NCBI GenBank assembly: GCA_964634205.1
Contig: CAZWKE010000008.1
Coordinates: forward strand, 1-64,000
Origin: JAFGGG01 sp964634205
GTDB lineage: Bacteria > Spirochaetota > Spirochaetia > SZUA-6 > RPPD01
Direction: 5' to 3'
Length of the DNA stretch: 64,000 nucleotides
Shown here piece by piece: positions 35,635 through 43,202 of the stretch. A program made the translations under genes and the position numbers. Position 1 is the first letter of the stretch, and each line of letters begins with the position of its first letter. Under the pieces are notes generated by a model. It was not told the origin of the DNA. It did no database searches and was given only the letters and a program-made list of their open reading frames with translations.

Positions 35635-35791
35635 TTTTTTTAACCAGCTTCACTATAAAATGCCTGTCACCCAATCTTTCTATAATATAGTTAAAATTCG
35701 ATTTTTTCAATTTTGTATTATTTTTAATATGAAACCTTATTATCACTATTAATGATACCGTTGCTTTTAAATGTGACATTGTTTTTATTTA

Positions 35792-36280
35792 TCAAAACTC
35801 CTGATTTTTGTTCAAAGCCATGTTTCTGTTGATATACCCTATATGCTCTTTTATGTGTTCTATCCTTCTGTTGATCAGTTTTGTAAGATTTTCCCCGCCC
35901 CTTTCAGGATGGGTAATCGTATACGCGTCCCACTCGCGGTTTGTAATTGCCGCAAGATGGGCAAGGGCGATTTCATGTAATGTTTCGATTATGCGCATTG
36001 CTCTGGAAATATCCATTACCGGATAATCAAGATCGGACTGCCATGGCTTCTGATCAAAGCCCTCAACCGCGGCACCGGGTTGGGCAATTGATTTTCTGTA
36101 GCGGGTGAATCCGAATATTTCACAATCCATTAAGTGGGCTACATGCTCCCTGATAGTCCAGTAATCGGCCTTGGGCCGGATGTCCAGGGCTTGACGGGGG
36201 GTTGATGTTATAATTTCCTTCAGCCGGCGTACGGTATTTTCGTACTCCCGCAGCAGGCTGCTTTTTTCTTGCTCAGTCAT
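35792..36280 (-). CDS. DinB-like four-helix protein
   Basis: A 162-residue protein of the DinB/YfiT-like superfamily. The metal-binding histidine triad is visible as His in WTIREHVAHLMDCE and in the late IEHIKEHIGYINR. A basic-acidic first helix (REYENTVRRLKEIITSTP) is typical. Members are metal-dependent thiol or small-molecule transferases, and sometimes stress-induced, so the substrate is unknown. Its ATG overlaps the end of a start-less frame (36273-36422). It lies in the accessory stretch of lower GC. Confidence 0.75.
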   Translation of the reverse strand: MTEQEKSSLLREYENTVRRLKEIITSTPRQALDIRPKADYWTIREHVAHLMDCEIFGFTRYRKSIAQPGAAVEGFDQKPWQSDLDYPVMDISRAMRIIETLHEIALAHLAAITNREWDAYTITHPERGGENLTKLINRRIEHIKEHIGYINRNMALNKNQEF

Positions 36281-36422
36281 TCGCCTGTCTGAACCCCACT
36301 TTCATGTGGCAGCCGCTAACCCGGTAGTAACCGCCTCCCAGAGTGGTGCCGGTAGGGCCGTCCACCGACCGTATTGGTGTAATGTTTACGATTACTGAAA
36401 CATTTCCAACATTGATTTTTGA
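36273..36422 (-). pseudogene. Start-less 49-residue fragment upstream of DinB-like gene
   Basis: Open frame on the minus strand from just after TGA (36425-36423) to a TGA at 36275-36273, overlapping the DinB start by 8 nt. It lacks an initiation codon near its 5' end. The peptide contains VIVNITPIRSVDGPTG and GGGYYRVSGCHMKVGFRQ, plausible as the C-terminal strand-rich end of an eroded gene. It also overlaps the last codons of the DUF2314-like gene in another frame. Confidence 0.35.
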
Positions 36423-36901
36423 TCATCGGTCCTTTCATTTTCGGGAATACTTTCTATCAGAAATTGTATTGATCTGCCTCCGATAATCTTGTGGTTTTTT
36501 ATATACATCCAATCCGTTATTTTATGTATATCGAATTGGACTTCATCTCCATATTTGTATTTCTTAATATCGAACGGATCATTCGCGATTTTCCCGAAAT
36601 ATCTTCCATCCTTTATTTTTATTTCATTCAACCAAATGTGTTCTACAGTGCTTTCACTTCCCGGGTCGGTCGCGAAAGGGTATTTGACCGTGAAAGAATG
36701 CTCACCTTTTTCCGGATTTTTAAAATGTAGTACAAAATCATTTACGGTATTCCTCGCGTTTTCAATAATCGAATTCATCGCGGTATCATCCCCCGGCACC
36801 GCGGTAACCGCATCATTGTCTGATGTTACGGTTTTATAATTTTTAGCGCACGAGCTAAAAATCATCATAAAGATAAAAAAATATACAATAATTTTTTTCA
36901 T
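36392..36901 (-). CDS. DUF2314-like lipoprotein
   Basis: A 169-residue lipoprotein. The signal peptide MKKIIVYFFIFMMIFSSC ends in a lipobox with Cys18. The mature part matches the DUF2314/YegJ pattern: MNSIIENARNTVNDFVLHF, then HIWLNEIKIKDGRYFGKIANDP and YGDEVQFDIHKITDWMYI, ending IGGRSIQFLIESI. The function of the family is unknown; members are often secreted or associated with toxin-immunity neighbourhoods. I chose ATG 36901, which has AGGAG 5 nt upstream. It sits among gene remnants. Confidence 0.8.
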   Translation of the reverse strand: MKKIIVYFFIFMMIFSSCAKNYKTVTSDNDAVTAVPGDDTAMNSIIENARNTVNDFVLHFKNPEKGEHSFTVKYPFATDPGSESTVEHIWLNEIKIKDGRYFGKIANDPFDIKKYKYGDEVQFDIHKITDWMYIKNHKIIGGRSIQFLIESIPENERTDDQKSMLEMFQ

Positions 36902-37023
36902 AGTTCTCCTCCGCGTCTTGCACAATAGCTAATGTGGTACAATTATAATTAAAAATCAGGTTTTTTACTACGCGGAGTCGGTTTTTTTTCAGGTGTGCTC
37001 CTGTTGCCAACCTATGAGAACCG

Positions 37024-37263
37024 TCAATGCCGTATGAAGAGCCAGGCGTTTTCGTTAAAGTCCGGTTGCTCTTTTTTCTGCTGTTTTTCCAGGATCTTGG
37101 AAAGAATATGCGTGCCGTCCTTGTCTTCCGGCTTCTCCTCCAAAAACGCCCGGATGAGCTCAAGGGCTTCCGTATATTTGCCCTGTTTATACAGAAACCA
37201 TGAGAAGCGAGCCGCTGAAATCATCAGCGCGGTGCGCAAGGCGGCCGCGGAAATATTCGACAT
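37024..37263 (-). pseudogene. TPR-protein C-terminal remnant
   Basis: A 79-codon frame whose middle reads as one TPR repeat (FLYKQGKYTEALELIRAFLEEKP) followed by a hydrophilic end (ILEKQQKKEQPDFNENAW). The first 15-20 codons come from antisense of the neighbouring plus-strand fragment, so the authentic part begins near 37215. It is far too short for a functional TPR protein and looks like the tail of a deleted gene. Confidence 0.45.
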
Positions 37264-37477
37264 CCCGTACCGGACGTACGCACAGGAATGCGGTATGGAG
37301 TTTACACGTGAGCCTTACTGGGTGAGGCACCAATGGAAAGCCTCTTTGTCCCCCCTCCCTGAGGAATGGATCGATCGCCTGGTCCCCAAACGCGTTTGTG
37401 AACGCCGCATACGCAGGCGTATCGGTGAACAGATCAGCGGATTGGGGAAAACCCTGGAAGCGTACACCGCGGGGTAA
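37199..37477 (+). pseudogene. C-terminal fragment of an unknown protein
   Basis: About 92 codons ending in TAA read as credible protein (EKRAAEIISAVRKAAAEIFD, then EFTREPYWVRHQWKASLSP and VCERRIRRRIGEQISGLGK) but have no ribosome site or start of their own. The frame upstream of 37199 is merely the complement of the TPR remnant. I do not recognise the family. Two truncated genes appear to be joined tail to tail near 37200. Confidence 0.4.
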
Positions 37478-37595
37478 TAGTCTGCGTCTCAACCTCTTTT
37501 ATAAAACCATACCAAAGTATGAATGAAAAAAACCATGTTTCAGCGATAAGTTAGGATAGCTACATTAATCCAAATAAGGAAACGGAGTGTATACA

Positions 37596-37664
37596 ATGAG
37601 AATCCTGGTTATCAGTGTCTGTTTGCTGATATGCGCGTTTATGCTGGTGGGCGCGGAGATATAA
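37596..37664 (+). pseudogene. Orphan signal-peptide reading frame
   Basis: A 22-codon frame, ATG to TAA, encoding only a signal peptide (MRILVISVCLLICAFMLVGA). An upstream GGAAACGGAG is a usable ribosome site. It is either the 5' stump of an exported-protein gene or a tiny membrane peptide just before mnmE. Confidence 0.4.
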
Positions 37665-37711
37665 CAGAAGACGTTATTGCATCCCGGCCCTTTTTTTTAT
37701 ATCTTCTAAGA

Positions 37712-39088
37712 ATGGTCAAAGACACGGTCCCGAACCTTCACGATCCCATCGCGGCCCTGGCCACCCCGTGGGGTGAGAGCGCCATCGCGGTCATCCGGGT
37801 GTCGGGAGAGGACTGTATCGGCAAAATCGACTCGCTGTTTAAAGGGCTCAAAGGAGAAGAAAAGCTGGCCCGTAAAAAGGGCTACTCCTTAAGCAGGGGG
37901 TACCTGTATGATCCTGCGGCTGAAGAGACGGTGGATGAGGTGCTGGCCGCGGTCTACCGCGCGCCCCACAGCTATACGGGTGAGGACGCGGTGGAGCTTT
38001 TCTGCCACGGCAGTCCGGCGGCGGTAAAAAAGACACTCACCCTGCTGTACCGGAGCGGGTTTCGCCGGGCTAATCCGGGGGAGTATACCCTGCGCGCTTT
38101 CCTCAACGGGAAGATGGACCTTACCCGGGCCGAGGCGGTGAACGAGATCATCCATGCCGGGTCGGATAAGGCGCGCCGCCTGGCCTTACACCGCCTTTCC
38201 GGCGGGATCGAAAAGATCATTAATGGGCTGAAGTCCCGGCTGGTGGATTTTTTGAGCGCGGTGGAGGTACGCCTTGACTATCCGGAAGAGGAGCATGAAC
38301 ACGGCGGGCTTCCAGCGGAGCAATTGGACGGGATGATCGGTGACATGCGGGAGCTGCTCGGAACCTACCGGGCGGGACGGCTCTACCAGGAAGGGGCCTC
38401 GGTGGCCCTGGCCGGCCGTACTAACTCGGGAAAATCCACCCTGTTCAACCTGCTGCTGCGCGAGGACCGCTCGATCGTTTCCGAGTTCCACGGCACCACG
38501 CGTGATTTTATCGAGGGAGTTATCGCCGTGGCCGGCATTCCGGTGAGGCTCTATGACACCGCCGGGCTGCGTGAGGCCGAACATCCGGTTGAGGCAGAGG
38601 GTATCCGCCGCAGCGGAAGCCTTATCCAAAACGCCGACCTGGTGGTTTACCTCGTGGATGCCGTTGAGGGCCTGACCGCGGAGGACAAGGCATTTTTTAA
38701 AGAACACGAGACGGACCGGCGGGTTGTCGGGGTTTGGAACAAGTGTGATATCAGCCGCAGGAAGTCGCCGCAGGGGTTCACGGGCTTAAGCGCCTTGTCC
38801 GGACAGGGCTTGCGGGATCTGGAGCGGCAGATCGAGAAACGCCTGATCGGGGAGGGGCCGCGGGAGACCGACGCTCCGGTGATCGACTCGCTGCACCAGA
38901 AACAGTACCTGGAACAGGGGCTTGCCGCGCTGCGGCGGGCACGCGAGGCACTGGTCCGCGATGTTTCTCTCGATCTTCTCGCTGTAGATCTGAAGGAGGG
39001 ACTGGACTGCCTGGGATATATCACGGGCGAGGTCACCTCGGATGAAATATTGCAGGCCATGTTCGCCAGATTCTGTGTGGGGAAATAG
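37712..39088 (+). CDS. mnmE: tRNA modification GTPase MnmE
   Basis: GTPase that, with MnmG, installs 5-carboxymethylaminomethyl on U34 of tRNAs. The 458-residue protein has the formyl-THF-binding N domain (DPIAALATPWGESAIAVIRVSG, YTGEDAVELFCHGSPAAV), a helical domain interrupted by the G domain (GRTNSGKSTLFN, GTTRD, DTAGLRE, NKCD), and the essential C-terminal FCVGK with its catalytic cysteine. I chose ATG 37712 since the family begins just before the DPIAAL strand; the ribosome site is poor. mnmG starts 1 nt after the stop. Confidence 0.96.
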   Translation: MVKDTVPNLHDPIAALATPWGESAIAVIRVSGEDCIGKIDSLFKGLKGEEKLARKKGYSLSRGYLYDPAAEETVDEVLAAVYRAPHSYTGEDAVELFCHGSPAAVKKTLTLLYRSGFRRANPGEYTLRAFLNGKMDLTRAEAVNEIIHAGSDKARRLALHRLSGGIEKIINGLKSRLVDFLSAVEVRLDYPEEEHEHGGLPAEQLDGMIGDMRELLGTYRAGRLYQEGASVALAGRTNSGKSTLFNLLLREDRSIVSEFHGTTRDFIEGVIAVAGIPVRLYDTAGLREAEHPVEAEGIRRSGSLIQNADLVVYLVDAVEGLTAEDKAFFKEHETDRRVVGVWNKCDISRRKSPQGFTGLSALSGQGLRDLERQIEKRLIGEGPRETDAPVIDSLHQKQYLEQGLAALRRAREALVRDVSLDLLAVDLKEGLDCLGYITGEVTSDEILQAMFARFCVGK

Positions 39089-39089
39089 C

Positions 39090-40940
39090 ATGGATTTTAA
39101 CGCCATAGTGATCGGCGGGGGGCATGCCGGCATAGAAGCCGGTTTGGCCCTGGCCCGCCTGGGATTCGAGACGCTTTTTATTACACAAAGCCTGGACTGC
39201 ATCGGCAGGCTTTCCTGCAACCCGGCCGTGGGCGGACTGGCCAAGGGAAACGTGGTGCGGGAGATCGACGCCCTGGGCGGACAGATGGCCCGCTTTATCG
39301 ACCGGACCATGATCCAGTTTCGTATCTTAAACCGCAGCAAAGGCCCGGCCGTGCAGGCGCCGCGGGCACAGGCGGATAAGGCCGCGTACTCCCTGCTGGC
39401 CAAACAGACCCTGGAACTGGAAAAACACCTGTTCCTGTTCCAGGACACGGTGACCGACCTGCTGTTGGACACCAGGGGTGCCGAGGCGCGGGGGGTGGTG
39501 ACCGAACGGGGACGCAGGTTTACAGCCGGGGTGGTGGTGTTGACCACCGGAACGTTTATGGAGGCCAAGATTTTTATCGGTGGGTTCCAGACCTCCTCCG
39601 GCAGACTGGGGGAGCCGGCCGCAGTAGGCTTGGGAAAAAGCCTGCGCCGCATCGGCTTTACCGTGGGCCGGCTGAAAACCGGCACCCCTGCCCGGGTGTT
39701 AAAAAGCTCCCTGGATTTTTCCAAAATGGAGGAGCAGCAGGGAGATGAGACGCCGCAGCCCTTTTCCTTTGCCTATGAACGGGTCGAACGGCCGTGTGTG
39801 CCGTGTCACGTTACCTATACCAATAAAAAGACCCACAAGATCATTCGTGACAACATCGGCAGCTCTCCGCTGTACGGAGGAAAAATCGTGGGGATCGGCC
39901 CGCGCTACTGTCCGTCCATCGAGGACAAGGTCATGCGTTTTCCCGACCGGGAGCGCCACCAGATCTTTGTGGAGCCCGAGGGCCTGCAAACCGAAGAGAT
40001 GTATCTGAACGGTATCTCCTCCTCCCTTCCCGAAGGGGTGCAGGAACGGTTCCTGCGTACCGTGCCCGGCCTGGAGCACCTGGTGATTACGCGGCCGGGG
40101 TACGCGGTGGAATACGACTACCTGGAACCCACCCAGCTTTATCCCAGCCTGGAGACAAAGCGGGTGGCCGGGCTGTTTGTTGCGGGTCAGACCAACGGCA
40201 CCTCAGGTTACGAGGAGGCGGCGGCCCAGGGCCTTCTGGCGGGGATCAATGCGGCCCTGAAACTGCAGCGTAAGGAACCGCTGGTGCTCTCTCGTGCGGA
40301 AAGCTATATCGGGGTCATGATCGACGACCTGGTCACCCTGGGCACGCGCGAACCCTATCGCCTGTTTACCTCACGGGCGGAGTATCGCCTGTGCCTGCGT
40401 CACGATACGGCCGATATCCGTCTGTTCGGCAAGGGCTGCGCGGTGGGGCTGCAGAATGAGGAGGCCCGACAGCGCTTTGAACGAAAACTGGGGGCCCTGG
40501 AGGAGATAACGCAAATTCTGCAAAAGCGCAAGGTTACGGCGGAGGACGCCGCGGCAATGCCCGACCTGGCGAAGTACACCGGCAAATCCTTTGCCCATGT
40601 GCTGAAGGACCCGACCTTTACCATGGACATGCTTGCCGCATTGGAAGAGCCGGTACTGGCGTTTAACGAGCGGTTCCGTCATCACGTGGAGCTTGACATC
40701 AAGTATGAGGGTTATCTCAAGCGCCAGCAGGAACAGGTGGAACGCTTTAAGCGGATGGAAAAGCTTTCCATCCCCAAACAGATGGACTATGACGGTATGC
40801 AGGGGTTGTCCAAGGAAAGCAAGGAAAAACTGAAAGCCATCAGGCCCCTGTCCGTGGGCCAGGCCTCACGTATTGCCGGGGTCAGGAACTCCGACATCGC
40901 CGTGCTGCTGGTGTATCTTACCAAAAAAGGCAGGGCATAA
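39090..40940 (+). CDS. mnmG: tRNA uridine-5-carboxymethylaminomethyl modification enzyme MnmG
   Basis: FAD-dependent partner of MnmE, 616 residues. It has the FAD fold AIVIGGGHAGIEAGLALARLG, the FAD/folate cysteine region (LSCNPAVGGLAKGNVVREIDALGG), GTFMEAKIFIG, a second cysteine segment (RPCVPCHVTYTNKKTH), ETKRVAGLFVAGQTNGTSGYEEAAAQG and the C-terminal LSVGQASRIAGVRNSDIAVLLVYL that binds MnmE and tRNA. Start ATG 39090 follows the mnmE stop with 1 nt between; the longer in-frame reading overlaps mnmE and is rejected. Confidence 0.96.
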   Translation: MDFNAIVIGGGHAGIEAGLALARLGFETLFITQSLDCIGRLSCNPAVGGLAKGNVVREIDALGGQMARFIDRTMIQFRILNRSKGPAVQAPRAQADKAAYSLLAKQTLELEKHLFLFQDTVTDLLLDTRGAEARGVVTERGRRFTAGVVVLTTGTFMEAKIFIGGFQTSSGRLGEPAAVGLGKSLRRIGFTVGRLKTGTPARVLKSSLDFSKMEEQQGDETPQPFSFAYERVERPCVPCHVTYTNKKTHKIIRDNIGSSPLYGGKIVGIGPRYCPSIEDKVMRFPDRERHQIFVEPEGLQTEEMYLNGISSSLPEGVQERFLRTVPGLEHLVITRPGYAVEYDYLEPTQLYPSLETKRVAGLFVAGQTNGTSGYEEAAAQGLLAGINAALKLQRKEPLVLSRAESYIGVMIDDLVTLGTREPYRLFTSRAEYRLCLRHDTADIRLFGKGCAVGLQNEEARQRFERKLGALEEITQILQKRKVTAEDAAAMPDLAKYTGKSFAHVLKDPTFTMDMLAALEEPVLAFNERFRHHVELDIKYEGYLKRQQEQVERFKRMEKLSIPKQMDYDGMQGLSKESKEKLKAIRPLSVGQASRIAGVRNSDIAVLLVYLTKKGRA

Positions 40941-40941
40941 A

Positions 40942-41586
40942 CTGGATATACAAAATGAACTCGGGGCCGGACTGCACGGCCTGGATCTTGCATACACCCC
41001 CGAACAACTCCGCAAACTGACCGCGTATGTGGAAGAAATTCTGAAGTGGAACAGGCGCTACAACCTGGTGGGCGGGGGCGGAGCGGAGGCGGTGGTCCGC
41101 CATGTGATCGACTCGCTGGCGGCGCTTCCCCTGCTGCAGCGTCTCGGCCGGGTGGAGAGTGTCCTGGATGTGGGGGCGGGTGCGGGCCTGCCCGGTATCC
41201 CCCTGGCCCTGTTGCTGCCGCGCCTGCGCTTTTCCCTGTGTGATCGTTCGACCACGCGCTGCGCCTTTTTGCGCAATGTCAACCTGCTGCTTGCCCCCGG
41301 AAACGTGCGCGTGCTGGAAACCGACCTGAAACATATTCGTGAACAGTTCGACCTGGTGTTGTTCCGGGCGGTGGCTCGCATCGATACCCTGCTTGACCGG
41401 TTGGTTCCGGTATTGGGAGAAGGGGGAGCGGTCTTTGCCTATAAGGGCACCCTGGCAAACAGTGTGGCTGAGCTTGCGGCCCTGGTCCTTCGTTTCCAAC
41501 ACCTTAGGATCTACCGCCTGCGGATACCCGGTGGAGGAGTTGAACGGCATATTATTATAGCGGAAAAACGTCATCTGACGGGGTGA
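40942..41586 (+). CDS. rsmG: 16S rRNA (guanine-527-N7) methyltransferase
   Basis: SAM-dependent methyltransferase of about 214 residues acting on 16S rRNA G527. It shows TAYVEEILKWNRRYNLVG, the binding loop VESVLDVGAGAGLPGIPLALLLP, the acidic LCDRSTTRCAFLRNV and FRAVARIDTLLD. The start is odd: no ATG, GTG or TTG lies between the mnmG stop and the conserved N-terminus. The nearest plausible codon is CTG 40942, 2 nt after mnmG, with GGCAGGG upstream; the only in-frame ATG (40873) overlaps mnmG by 68 nt. It is third in the mnmE-mnmG-rsmG operon. Confidence 0.9.
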   Translation: MDIQNELGAGLHGLDLAYTPEQLRKLTAYVEEILKWNRRYNLVGGGGAEAVVRHVIDSLAALPLLQRLGRVESVLDVGAGAGLPGIPLALLLPRLRFSLCDRSTTRCAFLRNVNLLLAPGNVRVLETDLKHIREQFDLVLFRAVARIDTLLDRLVPVLGEGGAVFAYKGTLANSVAELAALVLRFQHLRIYRLRIPGGGVERHIIIAEKRHLTG

Positions 41587-41621
41587 TTGCGCGAGGTGAA
41601 GGCGGGGTAGACCGGTTCCGG

Positions 41622-41691
41622 GCGGACGGGAGCCGTATGAGCGGGGACCGGACAACCGTTAACGGTACTACCGCAGCGGACGGGAGCCGTA
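41622..41691 (+). repeat. 16-bp direct repeat with palindrome between rsmG and the TPR gene
   Basis: GCGGACGGGAGCCGTA occurs at 41622-41637 and again at 41676-41691. The 12-bp palindrome ACCGTTAACGGT lies between the copies. The 142-nt region is convergent, non-coding as far as I can tell, and very GC-rich. Confidence 0.6.
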
Positions 41692-41728
41692 CTCCGGCAG
41701 TACAGCCGCGGCCGGCTGCGATTGGGGT

Positions 41729-43102
41729 CTATTTCAGGGCCGCGCGGTTTAATTTTCGGAACAGGGCCACGATCCCTTTTTTATCAATCAGGTCGATCAG
41801 GCGCGCCTCAACAAACTGCTTGGCGCTGTCGCTGAAATCTCCCGCGGTAATGCAGAATCCCCGGTCCGCCTTATGGTCCCTGCAGCTTGTATAAAAGTCC
41901 CTGATGACCAGCTCCCCGGTTGTACCGGTGGTGCGGATAAAGCGGAAGAGTACCACGTCCTCCCAGCGCTTGGTGTGTATCTCGGCCAGAATGTCGGCGA
42001 AATCGTTTTTATTCAGGGCAATATTGAGTAGTTTGGCCTTGGAGTCCTCAAAGAAATTGGCCGCGATCTTGCGGCAGAGTGTCAGGAATTCGGATTTGGG
42101 TGCCATCAAAAATGTCTGCAGGTCCTTGTTGCTCATAAGTTCACGGTACTGGTCGATCTGGCTGAGTACATCCTTGTAATCCGGTTTTATATCCCGGATG
42201 TTCTCCAGCAGCTCAAGTGCCCGTTTCATGTCGCCTTCCTTCAAATGTGCAATGGCCAGGCGGTACTTCAGTTCAAGCTGGATCTCAAGCGGGATGTTCT
42301 TATGCTTCAGGCCGATCTCCAGGTCCATCACCGCCTTCTGGTAGGCATTACTTTTCAGGTGAATGGTCCCGGAAAAAAGCGCTGCATTGGGGCCCAGCTT
42401 GGGATCAAGGCGTAAATGGGAAAAAATGGTCAGGGCCTGGTCCGTATGCCCCAGCTCGTAATGACATTGGGCCAAAGCGAACAGCGACTCCTTGTCATTG
42501 GGCTCGAATTCAATGGCCTTGCGCAGCTCTTCGCCGGCCTCCGTATACTGTTTGTTTCTGAAATAACTGTGCCCCAGAAAACGGATGGTCTGCACGTGTT
42601 CGGGGTCCAGGCGCTGGGCACGCCGGAAAAAGGCCAGTGCCTTTTCATAGTCCTTTTTCAGGTATTCCAGGTAACCCAAATTGTAGCAGAGCTCAAAGTT
42701 TTCCTCATTCATGGTGTAGGCAATGACAAGGCTTTTATAAGCCTCATCGTACTCCTGCAGTTTAAAGGCGGCCAGGCCGAAGCGTAAAGTCACCTCGAAC
42801 TCATCGATATCCATGTTTGTGGCACACAACTCAATCAGCGTGCGGTAATAGTTCATGGCCTTATCGTAGATGCCTTCCTTGAAATAGAGATCTGCCAGGG
42901 CCATTAGTGCCTCATGGTCCTTGGGGTTCTGAATCAGCCGTTTGTTTGCTTCACGGATAATCTTGTTGCGGTCTTTGGACTTTATCTTTCGCTTTTTTTT
43001 CTTTGGTTCCGAGGTGTCACGCCGCAGGATGAGCGAGAGGGTCAAGCCTAAAAATATCAATACGGCGATGGTAATGATGATATAGGGTAGATAATCCCAC
43101 AC
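41729..43102 (-). CDS. TPR protein with C-terminal Mrr-like nuclease-fold domain
   Basis: A 457-residue protein with one N-terminal membrane helix (YLPYIIITIAVLIFLGLTLSLIL) followed by a basic stretch and about eight TPR units (60-330; DHEALMALADLYFKEGIYDKA, FELCYNLGYLEYLKKDYEKA). The last 100 residues (DFADILAEIHTKRWEDVVLFRF, GELVIRDFYTSCRDHKADRGFCITAGDFSDSAKQFV, LIDLIDKKGIVALFRK) follow the restriction-endonuclease-like Mrr pattern, but the usual D-QxK active-site residues are not evident, so it is probably a non-catalytic binding domain. A consensus promoter whose -10 box lies 6 nt before GTG 43102 decides the start, since a GTG at 43120 lies inside that promoter. Confidence 0.8.
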   Translation of the reverse strand: MWDYLPYIIITIAVLIFLGLTLSLILRRDTSEPKKKKRKIKSKDRNKIIREANKRLIQNPKDHEALMALADLYFKEGIYDKAMNYYRTLIELCATNMDIDEFEVTLRFGLAAFKLQEYDEAYKSLVIAYTMNEENFELCYNLGYLEYLKKDYEKALAFFRRAQRLDPEHVQTIRFLGHSYFRNKQYTEAGEELRKAIEFEPNDKESLFALAQCHYELGHTDQALTIFSHLRLDPKLGPNAALFSGTIHLKSNAYQKAVMDLEIGLKHKNIPLEIQLELKYRLAIAHLKEGDMKRALELLENIRDIKPDYKDVLSQIDQYRELMSNKDLQTFLMAPKSEFLTLCRKIAANFFEDSKAKLLNIALNKNDFADILAEIHTKRWEDVVLFRFIRTTGTTGELVIRDFYTSCRDHKADRGFCITAGDFSDSAKQFVEARLIDLIDKKGIVALFRKLNRAALK

Positions 43103-43108
43103 AATACA

Positions 43109-43136
43109 ATTATAAAGCACAACAGGGGATTGTCAA
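43109..43136 (-). promoter_or_regulatory. Consensus sigma-70 promoter giving a leaderless message
   Basis: Minus-strand TTGACA (43136-43131), a 16-nt spacer and TATAAT (43114-43109). The GTG start of the TPR gene begins 6 nt after the -10 box, where transcription should start. Confidence 0.7.
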
Positions 43137-43164
43137 GAAATCAAATTGCCCCCCTTTTTTTTCG

Positions 43165-43193
43165 TTGACAAAATCTTCTTCTCGATATACGCT
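43165..43193 (+). promoter_or_regulatory. Putative promoter of the DnaK-domain/LysM gene
   Basis: TTGACA (43165-43170), then 17 nt to TACGCT (43188-43193) or 15 nt to TATACG (43186-43191). Either leaves a leader of only a few nt before ATG 43203. It is divergent from the TPR-gene promoter. Confidence 0.4.
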
Positions 43194-43202
43194 TTACAGG
43201 TA

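Larger units (their letters stand above)
36926..37711. other. Stretch of about 790 bp without an intact gene
   Basis: Between the DUF2314-like gene and mnmE no complete gene can be supported. The stretch holds a TPR remnant on the minus strand, a facing unknown C-terminal fragment on the plus strand and an orphan signal-peptide reading frame, each listed separately. The 37480-37590 part shows nothing recognisable. Confidence 0.6.

Noticed and set aside
41583..41894. A plus-strand frame running from the rsmG end into the TPR gene
   Set aside because: It starts inside the rsmG stop region, spans the repeat-rich spacer and is antisense to a well-supported gene.
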